From: Pseudomonas neuropathica
Lineage (GTDB): Bacteria > Pseudomonadota > Gammaproteobacteria > Pseudomonadales > Pseudomonadaceae
Reading direction: 5' to 3'
DNA length: 64,000 nt
Assembly: GCF_015461835.1 (NCBI RefSeq)
Contig: NZ_JACOPX010000007.1
Span: 1-64,000, forward strand
Each line of letters starts with the position of its first letter. Position 1 is the stretch's first letter. Below the pieces are notes generated by a model. It was not told the DNA's origin. It worked only from the letters and a program-made list of their open reading frames with translations, and did no database searches. Positions 15,961 through 25,940 of the stretch are shown here, in pieces. A program made the position numbers and the translations under genes.

Positions 15961-17531
15961 GCGGTTTCGTCGACCCAGCGATGTTCAAGACGGGTTTGGT
16001 TGCCTTGCGGCGGGGTGCCATGGTGGCAGTCGATGTCGCCGACGTTGAGCCCTCGATCGAGCAGGCGCTGGCGCAGGGCAAACAGGTTGTTTTCGATGAG
16101 GTCGGCGGTGTACGGCCGTTCGGCCCACAGTTGGCTGGACAGACTGCCGGCGATCAGTTGCGCCTGAATCTGCATCGGCCCGAGCGGCTCCATGTCGAAC
16201 GCCAGATCGACGCGCCACAGTTGCTGCTTGGGTTCGCGCTCGTCGCGGCGTTCGTTGGGTTGCGGTTCTCGCTCCGGCGCTTCTTCACGCTGAAACTTGA
16301 CCTGCAACGGCACGATGTCCTGCAGATTGCGCATGGGAATTTCCAGTTGCCAGGTGCTGAGCAGGCGCCCATCGTCGGTGACGCCGGTCTGCTCCAGGCT
16401 CGACAGTTGATGGCTTTGCAGGCGTGAAACAGCGGCAGCAGCGAGGCGCAACAATTGCTCCAGATCGCCTTCGCCGTCCAGGCTTTGCAGCAAACGCTCG
16501 GGCAGCGGGAAGCTGCTTGGCACCGGTTTCGCGCTGACCTGACCGAGCATGCCGAGCGCATTACGCACGAAACTCGGCAGCGCTTGCGCCAGGGTGTTGG
16601 CGGCGATGATCGCGTTGAAACTGGTGCTGCTCGGCAGGCCCGGGGTCAGTTGTGCGATCAGCTTGAGCAGATCGGCTTTCATGTCCGGTGCCAGCGTCGG
16701 GTTCTGCCCGGTCAGCAGTTTGCCTTCGAGGAACACGCCGCTGTTGGCCAGCGCAAGGGCCACGCCTTTGGCGGTGCTCAGTTGTTGCACGTCCGGGAGG
16801 CTGGCAAGGAGCTTGTCGACCACCGCGCGTAGATCCGCAGAGGTTTGGTCGGTGGCGGGTGGCAGGTTTTGCAGCGCGTTCAACACCCCGCTCAGCGACG
16901 CCTGACGACTTTGCTGGCCGAGCAGTTGCTGACTCACGGCCAATTGTTCCTGACGGCTGCTCATTGGCAGGAATTTCAGGGTTTGTGCGTCTTCGACCAA
17001 CGCCGACAGCAAAGTGCCGATGCGCAGCGGCTGCGGGCTGTCGATGGTCAGTGTGCTGCCGCTCTGCGCGGTGTTGAGCAAACTGACCAAGGAGCGGAAC
17101 ACCGCTGCCTGCCCCGGCGTCTGCGGCAGCGCCTGCGAGGTCAGCACTTTGCCTTGCAGCAGCGTACCGACCGGCAATTGCGCGGTGTCGATGCGGGTGA
17201 GGGCGGCGACGCTGCTGGCAATGGCTTGTTGCACAGTAATCGCCAGATTGCCCGCCGAGGGCTGAGTGATCGCCAGACTGGTGCCTTGGGGTAGCGGCAG
17301 ATTGCTGGTCGCTTGCACGGTGGTCTGGCGTCCGCCGTCGACGGTCACCTTGAGTAATAACTGAAAAGTCTGATCCGCCTGCTTGAGCGACAACACCTCG
17401 GCCTTGGCGCTTTGCCCTGCGCCGATCAGGCCTTCGACCGGGGTCAGCAGCTTGAGCAGCTCACCGACCTGCGGGCGAGCGGTCGCCGGGGTGGTGGGCG
17501 GGAGCGGGAGGATGTTTATTTCGCCTGTCAT
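15957..17531 (-). CDS. Flagellar hook-length control protein FliK-like
   Basis: 524 residues from ATG 17531 (MTGEINILPLPP). The N-terminal two thirds are Gln/Leu/Ser-rich without a clear fold. The C-terminal ~110 residues resemble the FliK C-terminal domain (RVDLAFDMEPLGPMQIQAQLIAG... LFALRQRLLDRGLNVGDIDCHHG). FliK measures hook length and triggers the FlhB switch. Here it is paired with a free FlhB-C-like domain and separated from the main fli genes, so it may be a second FliK. The frame is open 45 bases further upstream, but this start gives a normal N-terminus. Confidence 0.85.
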   Translation of the reverse strand: MTGEINILPLPPTTPATARPQVGELLKLLTPVEGLIGAGQSAKAEVLSLKQADQTFQLLLKVTVDGGRQTTVQATSNLPLPQGTSLAITQPSAGNLAITVQQAIASSVAALTRIDTAQLPVGTLLQGKVLTSQALPQTPGQAAVFRSLVSLLNTAQSGSTLTIDSPQPLRIGTLLSALVEDAQTLKFLPMSSRQEQLAVSQQLLGQQSRQASLSGVLNALQNLPPATDQTSADLRAVVDKLLASLPDVQQLSTAKGVALALANSGVFLEGKLLTGQNPTLAPDMKADLLKLIAQLTPGLPSSTSFNAIIAANTLAQALPSFVRNALGMLGQVSAKPVPSSFPLPERLLQSLDGEGDLEQLLRLAAAAVSRLQSHQLSSLEQTGVTDDGRLLSTWQLEIPMRNLQDIVPLQVKFQREEAPEREPQPNERRDEREPKQQLWRVDLAFDMEPLGPMQIQAQLIAGSLSSQLWAERPYTADLIENNLFALRQRLLDRGLNVGDIDCHHGTPPQGNQTRLEHRWVDETA

Positions 17532-17561
17532 ACGCGGACACAACCTGAGGAAAATGCACTC

Positions 17562-17588
17562 TTGAGAGTAAGGCACGACATGTATAAT
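17562..17588 (+). promoter_or_regulatory. Possible sigma-70 promoter of the ccm operon
   Basis: TATAAT at 17583-17588 with TTGAGA at 17562-17567, spacer 15 bases (two short of ideal). It lies in the gap between the divergent fliK-like gene and ccmA, about 140 bases before the ccmA start. Confidence 0.4.
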
Positions 17589-17728
17589 GCCGCCCGTCTT
17601 GCGCTTCGAATAAAAAACATAGCAATTGTTTGACCCAGCTCTCTAGATCGAGCCGTCAATGCATCTATGCTGCATCTCTTTAACGGCCGCGCCAGAGCCG
17701 ACTTGAACCGTATAAGGCCCGTGATCCC

Positions 17729-18364
17729 TTGACCAGTCCTGTCCTGCAAACCGTTGCCCTCGCGTGTGAACGTGATCTGCGGCTGCTCTTCGAAAATCTC
17801 GAATTGAGACTCGCCAGTGGCGATATGGTGCAGATCAGCGGACCCAACGGCAGCGGCAAGACCAGCCTTTTGCGCCTGTTGTCCGGGTTGATGCAGCCGA
17901 CCGCCGGGCACGTCCTGCTCAATGGTCAGCCGCTGACCGAACAACGCAGCGAACTCGCACGCAATCTGCTGTGGATCGGCCACGCCGCCGGGATCAAGGA
18001 TTTGCTGACCCCGGAAGAGAATCTGTCGTGGCTCTGCGCCCTGCATCATCCCGCCGAACGCGAGGCCATCTGGCAAGCGCTGGCAGCTGTAGGATTGCGC
18101 GGTTTCGAAGATGTTCCCTGCCACAGCCTGTCTGCCGGTCAACAACGCCGCGTGGCGTTGGCACGCCTGTATCTGGACAGCCCGCCGCTGTGGATTCTCG
18201 ATGAGCCGTTCACCGCGCTGGACAAGCAAGGCGTGGCGCAGCTCGAAGAACATCTGGCCGGGCACTGCGAACGCGGTGGTCTGGTGGTGTTGACCACGCA
18301 CCACACGCTGAGCCTGATGCCGGCCGGTTATCGCGACATCGATCTGGGGAACTGGGCAGTATGA
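17729..18364 (+). CDS. ccmA: Heme exporter ABC ATPase CcmA
   Basis: ATP-binding subunit of CcmABC(D), which releases heme-loaded CcmE. The 211 residues start at TTG 17729; the only nearby alternative (GTG 17721) meets a stop at once. Walker [15 protein letters not shown] is near residue 38, the ABC signature [14 protein letters not shown] near 135, and Walker B LWILDEPF follows. The stop overlaps ccmB (ATGA). First gene of a tight nine-gene operon. Confidence 0.96.
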   Translation: MTSPVLQTVALACERDLRLLFENLELRLASGDMVQISGPNGSGKTSLLRLLSGLMQPTAGHVLLNGQPLTEQRSELARNLLWIGHAAGIKDLLTPEENLSWLCALHHPAEREAIWQALAAVGLRGFEDVPCHSLSAGQQRRVALARLYLDSPPLWILDEPFTALDKQGVAQLEEHLAGHCERGGLVVLTTHHTLSLMPAGYRDIDLGNWAV

Positions 18365-19029
18365 GTGTGTTTGGCCTGCTGGTTGCCCGTGAATCCCGAC
18401 TGCTGTTTCGCCGCCCGGCGGAACTGGCCAATCCGCTGATTTTCTTCGCCATCGTCATCGCTTTGTTCCCGCTGGCCGTCGGCCCGGAAACTCAAGTGTT
18501 GCAAAACCTGTCCCCCGGGTTAGTCTGGGTGGCGGCGCTGTTGTCGGTCCTGCTCTCGCTGGACGGGCTGTTCCGCAGTGATTTCGAAGACGGATCCCTG
18601 GAACAGTGGGTCCTTTCGTCGCACCCGCTGCCACTTCTGGTCTTGGCCAAGGTGCTGGCACACTGGCTCTTCTCCGGTCTGGCACTGGTTCTGCTCTCAC
18701 CGCTGCTGGCGTTGATGCTCGGTTTGCCTGCCGCCTGTCTGCCGGTTTTGCTGCTTTCGTTGCTGCTGGGAACACCGGTGCTGAGCTTGCTCGGCGCGGT
18801 GGGCGCGGCACTGACGGTCGGTTTGAAGCGTGGCGGCCTGTTGCTGGCGCTGCTGATTCTGCCGTTGTACATCCCGGTGTTGATCCTTGGCAGTGGCGCC
18901 TTGCAGGCAGCCCTCCAAGGCATGCCGGCGACCGGGTATCTGCTGTGGCTGGGTAGCCTGACCGCCCTGGCGATCACCCTGACACCGTTTGCAATAGCTG
19001 CTGGCCTGAAGATCAGCGTCGGCGAATAA
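18361..19029 (+). CDS. ccmB: Heme exporter membrane protein CcmB
   Basis: 222-residue integral membrane partner of CcmA with about six hydrophobic segments and the family start [26 protein letters not shown]. The motif [18 protein letters not shown], typical of CcmB, lies at about 62-80. It overlaps ccmA by 4 bases. Confidence 0.96.
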   Translation: MSVFGLLVARESRLLFRRPAELANPLIFFAIVIALFPLAVGPETQVLQNLSPGLVWVAALLSVLLSLDGLFRSDFEDGSLEQWVLSSHPLPLLVLAKVLAHWLFSGLALVLLSPLLALMLGLPAACLPVLLLSLLLGTPVLSLLGAVGAALTVGLKRGGLLLALLILPLYIPVLILGSGALQAALQGMPATGYLLWLGSLTALAITLTPFAIAAGLKISVGE

Positions 19030-19107
19030 TGAGGTCTGGTTAAAATTTAACCAGCAAAGACCCTGAGACTGCTCACACCGATGAGCGGCACCCGTGATGG
19101 AAACAGT

Positions 19108-19863
19108 ATGAACTGGACCTGGTTTCACAAGCTCGGCTCGCCCAAGTGGTTCTACGGCATCAGCAGCAAGTTCTTGCCATGGCTGAGCATCGCAGCGTTG
19201 CTGCTGATTGGTGTCGGCGTCGTTTGGGGCCTGGCTTTCGCGCCGCCGGATTATCAGCAAGGCAACAGCTTTCGCATCATCTATATCCACGTGCCGGCCG
19301 CGATGCTCGCTCAGTCGATCTACGTGATGCTGGCGGTGTGCGGTGTGGTCGGGCTGGTGTGGAAGATGAAACTGGCCGATGTCGCCCTGCAATGCGCCGC
19401 ACCGATCGGCGCGTGGATGACCGCCGTAGCGCTGGTCACCGGGGCGATCTGGGGCAAACCGACGTGGGGCTCGTGGTGGGTCTGGGATGCGCGCCTGACC
19501 TCGATGCTGATTCTGCTGTTCCTGTATTTCGGCGTGATCGCGCTGGGCAATGCCATCAGCAACCGCGACAGCGCCGCCAAAGCCTGCGCGGTGCTGGCCA
19601 TCGTTGGTGTGATCAACATCCCGATCATCAAATACTCGGTGGAGTGGTGGAACACCCTGCACCAGGGCGCGACCTTCACCCTCACCGAAAAACCGGCGAT
19701 GCCGGCCGAGATGTGGCTGCCGCTGTTGCTGACCGTTTTGGGTTTTTACTGCTTCTTCGGCGCCGTGCTGTTGCTGCGCATGCGTCTTGAAGTGCTCAAG
19801 CGTGAGGCCCGCGCCAGTTGGGTGAAAGAAGAAGTGCAGCACAGTCTGGAGGCCGCTCGATGA
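19108..19863 (+). CDS. ccmC: Cytochrome c maturation protein CcmC
   Basis: Heme-handling membrane protein that loads heme on CcmE. The 251 residues from ATG 19108 ([17 protein letters not shown]) have six predicted membrane helices and the periplasmic tryptophan-rich WWD motif ([13 protein letters not shown], about 125-137). An in-frame ATG at 19081 would add nine residues without a clear ribosome site; GATGGA before 19108 favours the later start. The gene end overlaps ccmD. Confidence 0.96.
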   Translation: MNWTWFHKLGSPKWFYGISSKFLPWLSIAALLLIGVGVVWGLAFAPPDYQQGNSFRIIYIHVPAAMLAQSIYVMLAVCGVVGLVWKMKLADVALQCAAPIGAWMTAVALVTGAIWGKPTWGSWWVWDARLTSMLILLFLYFGVIALGNAISNRDSAAKACAVLAIVGVINIPIIKYSVEWWNTLHQGATFTLTEKPAMPAEMWLPLLLTVLGFYCFFGAVLLLRMRLEVLKREARASWVKEEVQHSLEAAR

Positions 19864-20036
19864 GTTTTGCTTCATTCGGCGACTTCCTCGCCATGGGCCA
19901 TCATGGCCTGTATGTCTGGTCGGCCTACGGCATCTGTCTGGCGGTGCTGATCCTCAACGTGGTGGCGCCGATCGCGGCCCGCAAGCGCTATCTGCAACAA
20001 GAGGCGCGTCGTCTGCGCCGGGAGAACGGCAAGTGA
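19860..20036 (+). CDS. ccmD: Heme exporter protein CcmD
   Basis: 58-residue single-helix protein ([37 protein letters not shown]) with a basic C-terminus ([15 protein letters not shown]). It holds CcmC and CcmE together. ATG 19860 overlaps the ccmC stop and the stop overlaps ccmE. Confidence 0.95.
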   Translation: MSFASFGDFLAMGHHGLYVWSAYGICLAVLILNVVAPIAARKRYLQQEARRLRRENGK

Positions 20037-20488
20037 ATCCGCTGCGCAAGAAACGTCTGATCATCATTCTGGCCATTCTGGTCGGGGTCGGCGCTGCCGT
20101 CGGCCTGGCGCTCAGCGCCCTGCAGCAGAACATCAATCTGTTCTACACGCCGACGCAGATCGCCAACGGCGAAGCACCGCAAGACACGCGCATCCGCGCT
20201 GGCGGCATGGTTGAGAAGGGTTCGCTGCAACGTTCACCGGACTCACTGGACGTCAAATTCGTCGTCACCGATTTCAACAAATCCGTGACCATCACCTATC
20301 GCGGCATCCTCCCGGATCTGTTCCGCGAAGGGCAGGGCATCGTCGCCCTCGGCAAGATCAACGCCGAGGGCGTGGTGGTGGCCGATGAAGTGCTGGCCAA
20401 GCACGACGAGAAGTACATGCCGCCGGAAGTGACCAAAGCCTTGAAAGACAGCGGTCAGTCCGCACCAACGCCTGCAAAGGAGGGTTGA
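20033..20488 (+). CDS. ccmE: Heme chaperone CcmE
   Basis: 151-residue periplasmic heme chaperone anchored by an N-terminal helix. GTG 20033 overlaps the ccmD stop. The covalent heme-binding histidine is H124 in HDEKY, with Y128 as the conserved partner. The beta-barrel part is seen in [24 protein letters not shown]. The C-terminus is short and polar. Confidence 0.97.
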   Translation: MNPLRKKRLIIILAILVGVGAAVGLALSALQQNINLFYTPTQIANGEAPQDTRIRAGGMVEKGSLQRSPDSLDVKFVVTDFNKSVTITYRGILPDLFREGQGIVALGKINAEGVVVADEVLAKHDEKYMPPEVTKALKDSGQSAPTPAKEG

Positions 20489-20491
20489 TCG

Positions 20492-22480
20492 ATGACCTCG
20501 GCAATTTTTATTCCTGAGCTCGGCCATCTGGCGATGATTCTGGCGCTGTGTTTTGCGCTGGTGCAGGCCGTGGTGCCATTGGTCGGTGCCTGGCGCGGCG
20601 ACCGTTTCTGGATGAGTCTGGCCCAGCCGGCCGCGTGGGGGCAGTTTGCTTTTCTGCTATTTGCGTTCGGCATTCTGACCTACGCGTTCATGACCGATGA
20701 CTTCTCCGTCGCCTATGTCGCCAACAACTCCAATACCGCTTTACCGTGGTATTACAAATTCAGCGCCGTGTGGGGCGCCCACGAAGGCTCGTTGCTGCTG
20801 TGGGCACTGATTCTTGGCGGCTGGACGTTCGCGGTGTCGGTGTTCTCCCGCCAGTTGCCGCAAGTCATGCTCGCCCGCGTGCTGGCGGTGATGGGCATGA
20901 TCAGCACCGGTTTCCTGTTGTTCCTGATCCTCACGTCCAACCCGTTCAAACGCATCCTGCCGCAAATGCCGAGCAACGGCGCTGACCTCAACCCATTGCT
21001 GCAAGACATCGGCCTGATCGTTCACCCGCCGATGCTGTACATGGGCTACGTCGGTTTTTCGGTGGCCTTCGCTTTCGCCATCGCCGCGTTGATGGGCGGT
21101 CGCCTTGATGCGGCGTGGGCGCGCTGGTCGCGTCCGTGGACTATCGTCGCCTGGGCCTTCCTCGGCATCGGCATCACCCTCGGTTCGTGGTGGGCTTACT
21201 ACGAACTCGGCTGGGGCGGCTGGTGGTTCTGGGATCCGGTGGAAAACGCCTCCTTCATGCCTTGGCTGGTCGGCACCGCGCTGATCCACTCGCTGGCAGT
21301 CACGGAAAAACGTGGCGTGTTCAAGAGCTGGACGGTGTTGCTGGCGATTGCGGCGTTCTCGCTGAGCCTGCTTGGCACGTTCCTCGTGCGTTCCGGCGTG
21401 CTGACCTCGGTGCATGCGTTTGCCTCTGACCCGGAGCGCGGCGTGTTCATCCTGATCTTCCTGTTGTTTGTGGTCGGCGGCTCGCTGACGCTGTTCGCCC
21501 TGCGCGCACCAGTGGTGAAGAGCCAGGTTGGCTTCAACCTGTGGTCGCGGGAAACCCTGCTGCTGGGCAACAACCTGGTGCTGGTCGTGGCCGCGTCGAT
21601 GATCTTGCTCGGCACGCTGTACCCGCTGATTCTCGATGCCCTGAGCGGCGCCAAGATGTCGGTTGGCCCGCCGTACTTCAACGCGCTGTTCATCCCGTTG
21701 ATGGGATTGTTGATGGTGGTGATGGCGATCGGCGTGATCGTGCGCTGGAAAGACACGCCGGTGAAATGGCTGGCCGGCATGCTGACCCCGGTATTGCTCG
21801 GCAGCGTCGCGCTGGCCGTGGTGGCTGGTGTCGCTTACGGCGATTTCAACTGGGCAGTGATCGCGACCTTCCTGCTCGCCGCGTGGGTGTTGCTCGCCGG
21901 TGCGCGCGACATCGTCGACAAGACTCGCCACAAAGGTTTGATCAAAGGCCTGCCGACGCTGACTCGCAGCTATTGGGGCATGCAGATCGCGCACCTGGGC
22001 ATCGCCGTGTGTGCGTTGGGCGTGGTGTTGTCGAGCCAGAACAGTGCCGAGCGTGATCTGCGTCTGGCGCCGGGCGAGTCGATGGATCTGGCCGGTTATC
22101 ACTTCATCTTTGAAGGCGCCAAGCACTTCGAAGGACCGAACTTCACGTCTGACAAAGGCACCATTCGGGTGATCCGCGACGGCAAGGAAATCAGCGTGCT
22201 GCACCCGGAAAAACGTCTGTACACCGTGCAGAGTTCGATGATGACCGAAGCGGGCATCGACGCCGGTTTCACTCGTGACTTGTATGTCGCATTGGGCGAG
22301 CCTCTGGATAACGGCGCGTGGGCCGTGCGCGTGCACGTCAAACCGTTCGTGCGCTGGATCTGGTTCGGCGGTTTGCTCACAGGTTTGGGTGGTTTGCTGG
22401 CGGCGCTGGATCGACGTTATCGGGTCAAGGTGAAAGCCAAGGTGCGTGAAGCACTGGGCATGACGGGAGCGGCTGCATGA
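20492..22480 (+). CDS. ccmF: Cytochrome c heme lyase subunit CcmF
   Basis: 662-residue polytopic membrane protein that transfers heme from CcmE to apocytochrome. The WWD motif GWGGWWFWDPVENASFMPW (about residues 233-251) and many helices are visible; length is normal. It starts 3 bases after ccmE and overlaps dsbE by 4. Confidence 0.97.
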   Translation: MTSAIFIPELGHLAMILALCFALVQAVVPLVGAWRGDRFWMSLAQPAAWGQFAFLLFAFGILTYAFMTDDFSVAYVANNSNTALPWYYKFSAVWGAHEGSLLLWALILGGWTFAVSVFSRQLPQVMLARVLAVMGMISTGFLLFLILTSNPFKRILPQMPSNGADLNPLLQDIGLIVHPPMLYMGYVGFSVAFAFAIAALMGGRLDAAWARWSRPWTIVAWAFLGIGITLGSWWAYYELGWGGWWFWDPVENASFMPWLVGTALIHSLAVTEKRGVFKSWTVLLAIAAFSLSLLGTFLVRSGVLTSVHAFASDPERGVFILIFLLFVVGGSLTLFALRAPVVKSQVGFNLWSRETLLLGNNLVLVVAASMILLGTLYPLILDALSGAKMSVGPPYFNALFIPLMGLLMVVMAIGVIVRWKDTPVKWLAGMLTPVLLGSVALAVVAGVAYGDFNWAVIATFLLAAWVLLAGARDIVDKTRHKGLIKGLPTLTRSYWGMQIAHLGIAVCALGVVLSSQNSAERDLRLAPGESMDLAGYHFIFEGAKHFEGPNFTSDKGTIRVIRDGKEISVLHPEKRLYTVQSSMMTEAGIDAGFTRDLYVALGEPLDNGAWAVRVHVKPFVRWIWFGGLLTGLGGLLAALDRRYRVKVKAKVREALGMTGAAA

Positions 22481-23013
22481 GACGTTGGTTGATGCTGGTG
22501 CCACTGGCGATTTTCCTGCTGGTGGCGGTATTTCTTTATCGCGGTCTGTACCTTGATCCGGCGGAGCTGCCGTCGGCGATGATCAACAAGCCGTTCCCGG
22601 AGTTTTCGTTGCCGGCGGTGCAGGGTGACAAGACCCTGACCAAGGCTGACATTCTCGGCAAACCGGCGCTGGTCAATGTCTGGGGCACCTGGTGCATTTC
22701 CTGCCGGGTCGAGCATCCGGTGCTGAACAAACTCGCCGAGCGCGGTGTGGTGATCTACGGCATCAATTACAAGGACACCAACGCCGATGCCTTGAAGTGG
22801 CTGGCCGAATTCCACAATCCGTACGTGCTGGATATCCGTGACGACGAAGGCTCGCTAGGCCTCAATCTGGGTGTCTACGGTGCACCGGAAACCTTCTTCA
22901 TCGACGCCAAGGGCATCATCCGCGACAAATATGTCGGCGTGATCGACGAGCAGGTCTGGCGCGAAAAACTCGCCGCCAAGTATCAGGCGCTGGTCGATGA
23001 GGCCAAGCCATGA
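22477..23013 (+). CDS. dsbE: Thiol:disulfide interchange protein DsbE/CcmG
   Basis: 178-residue membrane-anchored thioredoxin that keeps apocytochrome heme-site cysteines reduced. One N-terminal helix (about 3-21), the redox motif WCISC (C73, C76) and the CcmG-type GVYGAPETFFIDAKG cis-proline region are seen. It overlaps both neighbours by 4 bases. Confidence 0.96.
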   Translation: MRRWLMLVPLAIFLLVAVFLYRGLYLDPAELPSAMINKPFPEFSLPAVQGDKTLTKADILGKPALVNVWGTWCISCRVEHPVLNKLAERGVVIYGINYKDTNADALKWLAEFHNPYVLDIRDDEGSLGLNLGVYGAPETFFIDAKGIIRDKYVGVIDEQVWREKLAAKYQALVDEAKP

Positions 23014-23480
23014 AGCGCTTTCTGGCTGCCGTGGTTTTGGGCTTGAGTCTGGCCGGCGTCGCCCATGCCGCGATCGATACGTATGAGTTCGCCAAAGAAG
23101 GTGATCGCGAGCGTTTCCGCGAACTGACCAAGGAACTGCGCTGCCCCAAGTGCCAGAACCAGGACATCGCCGACTCCAACGCGCCGATTGCCGCGGACCT
23201 GCGCAAAGAGATTTTCCGCATGCTCGGCGAGGGCAAGGACAATCAGCAGATCATCGATTTCATGGTCGATCGCTACGGTGATTTCGTCCGCTACAAACCG
23301 GCGCTCAACGCCAAGACCGCACTGCTGTGGTTCGGCCCGGCAGGGCTGTTGCTCGGTGGTTTGGTGGTGATCGCGGTGATTGTTCGTCGTCGTCGCGGCC
23401 AGCGCGCCGAAACCCCGCAAGCGCTGTCCAGCGAAGAGCGTCAGCGCCTCGACCAACTGTTGGATAAAAACCAAGAATGA
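23010..23480 (+). CDS. ccmH: Cytochrome c maturation protein CcmH (CcmL/CycL domain)
   Basis: 156 residues with a signal peptide ([20 protein letters not shown]), the [15 protein letters not shown] redox motif (C45, C48), a membrane helix near 105-125 and a basic tail. It presents apocytochrome in reduced form to the heme lyase. In this species the E. coli CcmH is split into this protein and CcmI. Confidence 0.96.
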   Translation: MKRFLAAVVLGLSLAGVAHAAIDTYEFAKEGDRERFRELTKELRCPKCQNQDIADSNAPIAADLRKEIFRMLGEGKDNQQIIDFMVDRYGDFVRYKPALNAKTALLWFGPAGLLLGGLVVIAVIVRRRRGQRAETPQALSSEERQRLDQLLDKNQE

Positions 23481-24679
23481 TTGATTTCTGGCTTGCCGCA
23501 GGGCTGTTGCTTCTGGTCGCCCTGAGTTTTCTGCTGATCCCGGTGCTGCGTGAACGTCGCGCCCAGCGTGAAGAGGATCGTACTGCCCTGAACGTTGCGC
23601 TGTATCAGGAGCGCGTCGCCGAATTGCAGTCGCAACAGGCTGAAGGTGTACTCGACGCGGCACAAATGGACAGCGGCCGCGCCGAGGCGGCGCGTGAGTT
23701 GCTGGCGGATACCGAAGGCGTTGCCGCACCGCGTGTGTCGAAGCTGGGTAAACCGTTGCCGTTGTTGGCGGCTGTGTTGGTGCCGGTGTTGGGCCTGGGC
23801 CTGTATCTGCATTTCGGTGCGGCCGACAAGGTCGAACTGACCCGCGAATTCGCCCAGGCACCGCAGTCGATGGAAGAGATGACCCAGCGTCTGGAACGTG
23901 CCGTCGCGGCACAACCGGATTCTGCAGAAGGCCTGTATTTCCTTGGCCGCACCTACATGGCTCAGGAGCGTCCGGCGGACGCGGCGAAGATGTTCGAACG
24001 CGCTGCCAACCTTGCCGGTCGCCAGCCGGAACTGCTCGGCCAGTGGGCGCAGGCGCAGTATTTTGCGGATGGCAAGAAATGGTCGGCGAAGATTCAGGCG
24101 CTGACCGACGAAGCGCTGAAGGCTGATCCGAAAGAAGTCACCAGCCTCGGTCTGCTCGGTATCGCCGCGTTCGAAGGCGAGCGTTATCAGGAAGCCATCG
24201 ACTACTGGACCCGCTTGCTGGCGCAATTGCCGCCGGAAGACAATTCCCGCGCGGCGCTGCAAGGCGGGATCAAACGTGCCGCCGAGCGTCTGGAGGCCAG
24301 CGGCGGCAAAGTCGCTCAGGCACCGCAAGCCGCGAAAGCTGCGCTGTTGAAAGTCAGCGTCGATCTGGCCAGCGAACTCAGAAGTAAAGTGCAACCGGGC
24401 GACAGCGTGTTCATTTTCGCCCGCGCCACCTCCGGTCCACCGGCACCGCTGGCCGCCAAACGCCTGACCGTGGCCGATCTACCGGTGACCGTCGAACTGG
24501 GCGATGCCGACGCAATGATGCCGCAGTTGAAACTGTCGAACTTCCCTGAAGTCCAACTGGTTGCGCGCATCTCCCGCGCCGGCCAACCGACTGCCGGCGA
24601 GTGGGTCGGTCGCAGCGGCCCTTTGGCCAGCAGCACCACTGCGCTACAAAAACTGACCATCGACAGCCCGGACAAATAG
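23477..24679 (+). CDS. ccmI: Cytochrome c biogenesis TPR protein CcmI
   Basis: 400 residues: two N-terminal membrane helices (about 3-20 and 93-112) with a cytoplasmic loop, then tetratricopeptide repeats ([29 protein letters not shown] and similar) and a C-terminal beta domain. It binds the C-terminus of apocytochrome c as a chaperone. Last ccm gene, overlapping ccmH by 4 bases. Confidence 0.94.
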   Translation: MIDFWLAAGLLLLVALSFLLIPVLRERRAQREEDRTALNVALYQERVAELQSQQAEGVLDAAQMDSGRAEAARELLADTEGVAAPRVSKLGKPLPLLAAVLVPVLGLGLYLHFGAADKVELTREFAQAPQSMEEMTQRLERAVAAQPDSAEGLYFLGRTYMAQERPADAAKMFERAANLAGRQPELLGQWAQAQYFADGKKWSAKIQALTDEALKADPKEVTSLGLLGIAAFEGERYQEAIDYWTRLLAQLPPEDNSRAALQGGIKRAAERLEASGGKVAQAPQAAKAALLKVSVDLASELRSKVQPGDSVFIFARATSGPPAPLAAKRLTVADLPVTVELGDADAMMPQLKLSNFPEVQLVARISRAGQPTAGEWVGRSGPLASSTTALQKLTIDSPDK

Positions 24680-24704
24680 CCGGACACAACAGGAAAGCAC
24701 CGCC

Positions 24705-25109
24705 ATGCACACCATCGCCCGAATCACAGTCCTCACACTGGCCCTGGGCTTGAGTGCATGTGCGGTGCAACGACCGGAACCGACGACCAACCTGCCGCCG
24801 ATCCCGCCTTCGCAGCCGAGTCCGACCCCATCGACTTCACCGACCCCAGGCAAAAGCATCCCGGCAAAACCGGCCAAGCCGGTCCCGCGCACCTCGGCCA
24901 GTTTCGCCCCGCCACCGGGCGGCAACAGCCACTGGGACCAGAAACTCGGCGTTTACGTCCTCGACGACCAGACCAACACCTTCTACCGCCAGCGCACCTA
25001 CTACCGCTGGAACAACGGCTGGAGCCGCTCCGTCAGCCCCAACGGCCCGTGGGAAGACACCAACATCCACGGTGTGCCCCCGGGACTGGGCAAGCAGTTT
25101 GGGCAGTAA
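24705..25109 (+). CDS. Small proline-rich lipoprotein
   Basis: 134 residues with a lipoprotein signal (lipobox LSAC, C19), a Pro/Thr/Ser-rich stretch (about 22-60) and an aromatic C-terminal segment (HWDQKLGVYVLDDQTNTFYRQ..., NNGWSRSVSPNGPW). It lies 25 bases after ccmI, before a strong terminator, so it is probably co-transcribed with ccm. No function is known to me; the Tyr/Trp-rich end may bind a surface or polymer, but that is only a guess. Confidence 0.75.
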   Translation: MHTIARITVLTLALGLSACAVQRPEPTTNLPPIPPSQPSPTPSTSPTPGKSIPAKPAKPVPRTSASFAPPPGGNSHWDQKLGVYVLDDQTNTFYRQRTYYRWNNGWSRSVSPNGPWEDTNIHGVPPGLGKQFGQ

Positions 25110-25112
25110 ATG

Positions 25113-25140
25113 AAAACGGCGATCTTTGGATCGCCGTTTT
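25113..25140 (+). terminator. Intrinsic terminator after the ccm/lipoprotein unit
   Basis: AAAACGGCGATC (25113-25124) pairs perfectly with GATCGCCGTTTT (25129-25140) around a TTTG loop, with the T-rich tail inside the right arm. Confidence 0.85.
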
Positions 25141-25316
25141 GCTATGTGCCTGTTGGGTTCGCATAGAAATTGCTCAAGGAGGTGCTGCGCAAAGCTCAGG
25201 GTCTAGCGTTTCAATCACACTCTGTAAAACAACCGGGCGTCGCTTCCAGAATTTCTGTGCTTGAGTAAAGGTAACTCTAGAGTTATTTTTGTGAGGCCCA
25301 GGCAAGGAGGCGGTTG

Positions 25317-25529
25317 GTGCAGAGCAGGCAATTGATCAAGGAGCTGGAGGAGGCAGGCTGGACGTTGGATCGGGTCACCGGCAGTCATCACATTTTCAGG
25401 CACCGTTACAACCCTTACACGATTCCCGTTCCTCATCCGAAAAAGGATTTGCCGTTGGGGACGGTCAAAAGCATCAGGAGGCGTGCCGGGCTGTACAACC
25501 CGCCAGCCAGTTTCGAAGGAGATCCATAA
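25317..25529 (+). CDS. hicA: HicA-type mRNA interferase toxin
   Basis: 70 residues from GTG 25317, six bases after AAGGAGG (25304-25310); TTG 25314 is in frame but too close. The protein MQSRQLIKELEEAGW..., with GSHHIFRH around the catalytic histidine and PHPKKDLPLGTVKSIRRRAGL, is a complete dsRBD-like HicA. It is expected to cleave mRNA when free of HicB. Its stop overlaps the hicB start by one base (TAATG). Confidence 0.93.
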   Translation: MQSRQLIKELEEAGWTLDRVTGSHHIFRHRYNPYTIPVPHPKKDLPLGTVKSIRRRAGLYNPPASFEGDP

Positions 25530-25933
25530 TGCAATATCCAATCTGTATCGAGTGGGGAGACGAGAACACTGCCATCGGTATTCAGATCCCCGATATTCCC
25601 GGCGCCGTTACAGCGGGGGATAGCTTTGAAGATGCCTACAACGCGGCGGTTGAAGTCGCCCACATCCTGCTGCAGGAGATTGCGGCGGACGGGGAGTCGA
25701 TTCCTATGCCGACTTCGGCATCCGCTCATCGCAGTAATCCGGACTTTGCCGACATGGGTTGGGGCATGCTCGAGCTGGATATCTCGCCTTATCTCGGCAA
25801 GACCGAGAAGGTCAACGTAACGCTGCCCGGTTATGTGATTCAGCGCATCGATCGTTATGTGCGCGAGCACAACGTCAAAAGCCGCTCCTCCTTTCTGGCG
25901 GATGCGGCGATGGAGAAACTGGTTCGATATTGA
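25529..25933 (+). CDS. hicB: HicB-type antitoxin
   Basis: 134 residues with the N-terminal partial RNase-H fold (MQYPICIEWGDENTAIGIQIPDIPGAVTAGDSFEDAY) and a C-terminal ribbon-helix-helix (NVTLPGYVIQRIDRYVREHNVKSRSSFLADAAMEKL). It neutralises HicA and should repress the pair through its DNA-binding end. Both genes look intact. Confidence 0.93.
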   Translation: MQYPICIEWGDENTAIGIQIPDIPGAVTAGDSFEDAYNAAVEVAHILLQEIAADGESIPMPTSASAHRSNPDFADMGWGMLELDISPYLGKTEKVNVTLPGYVIQRIDRYVREHNVKSRSSFLADAAMEKLVRY

Positions 25934-25940
25934 ATGGCGT

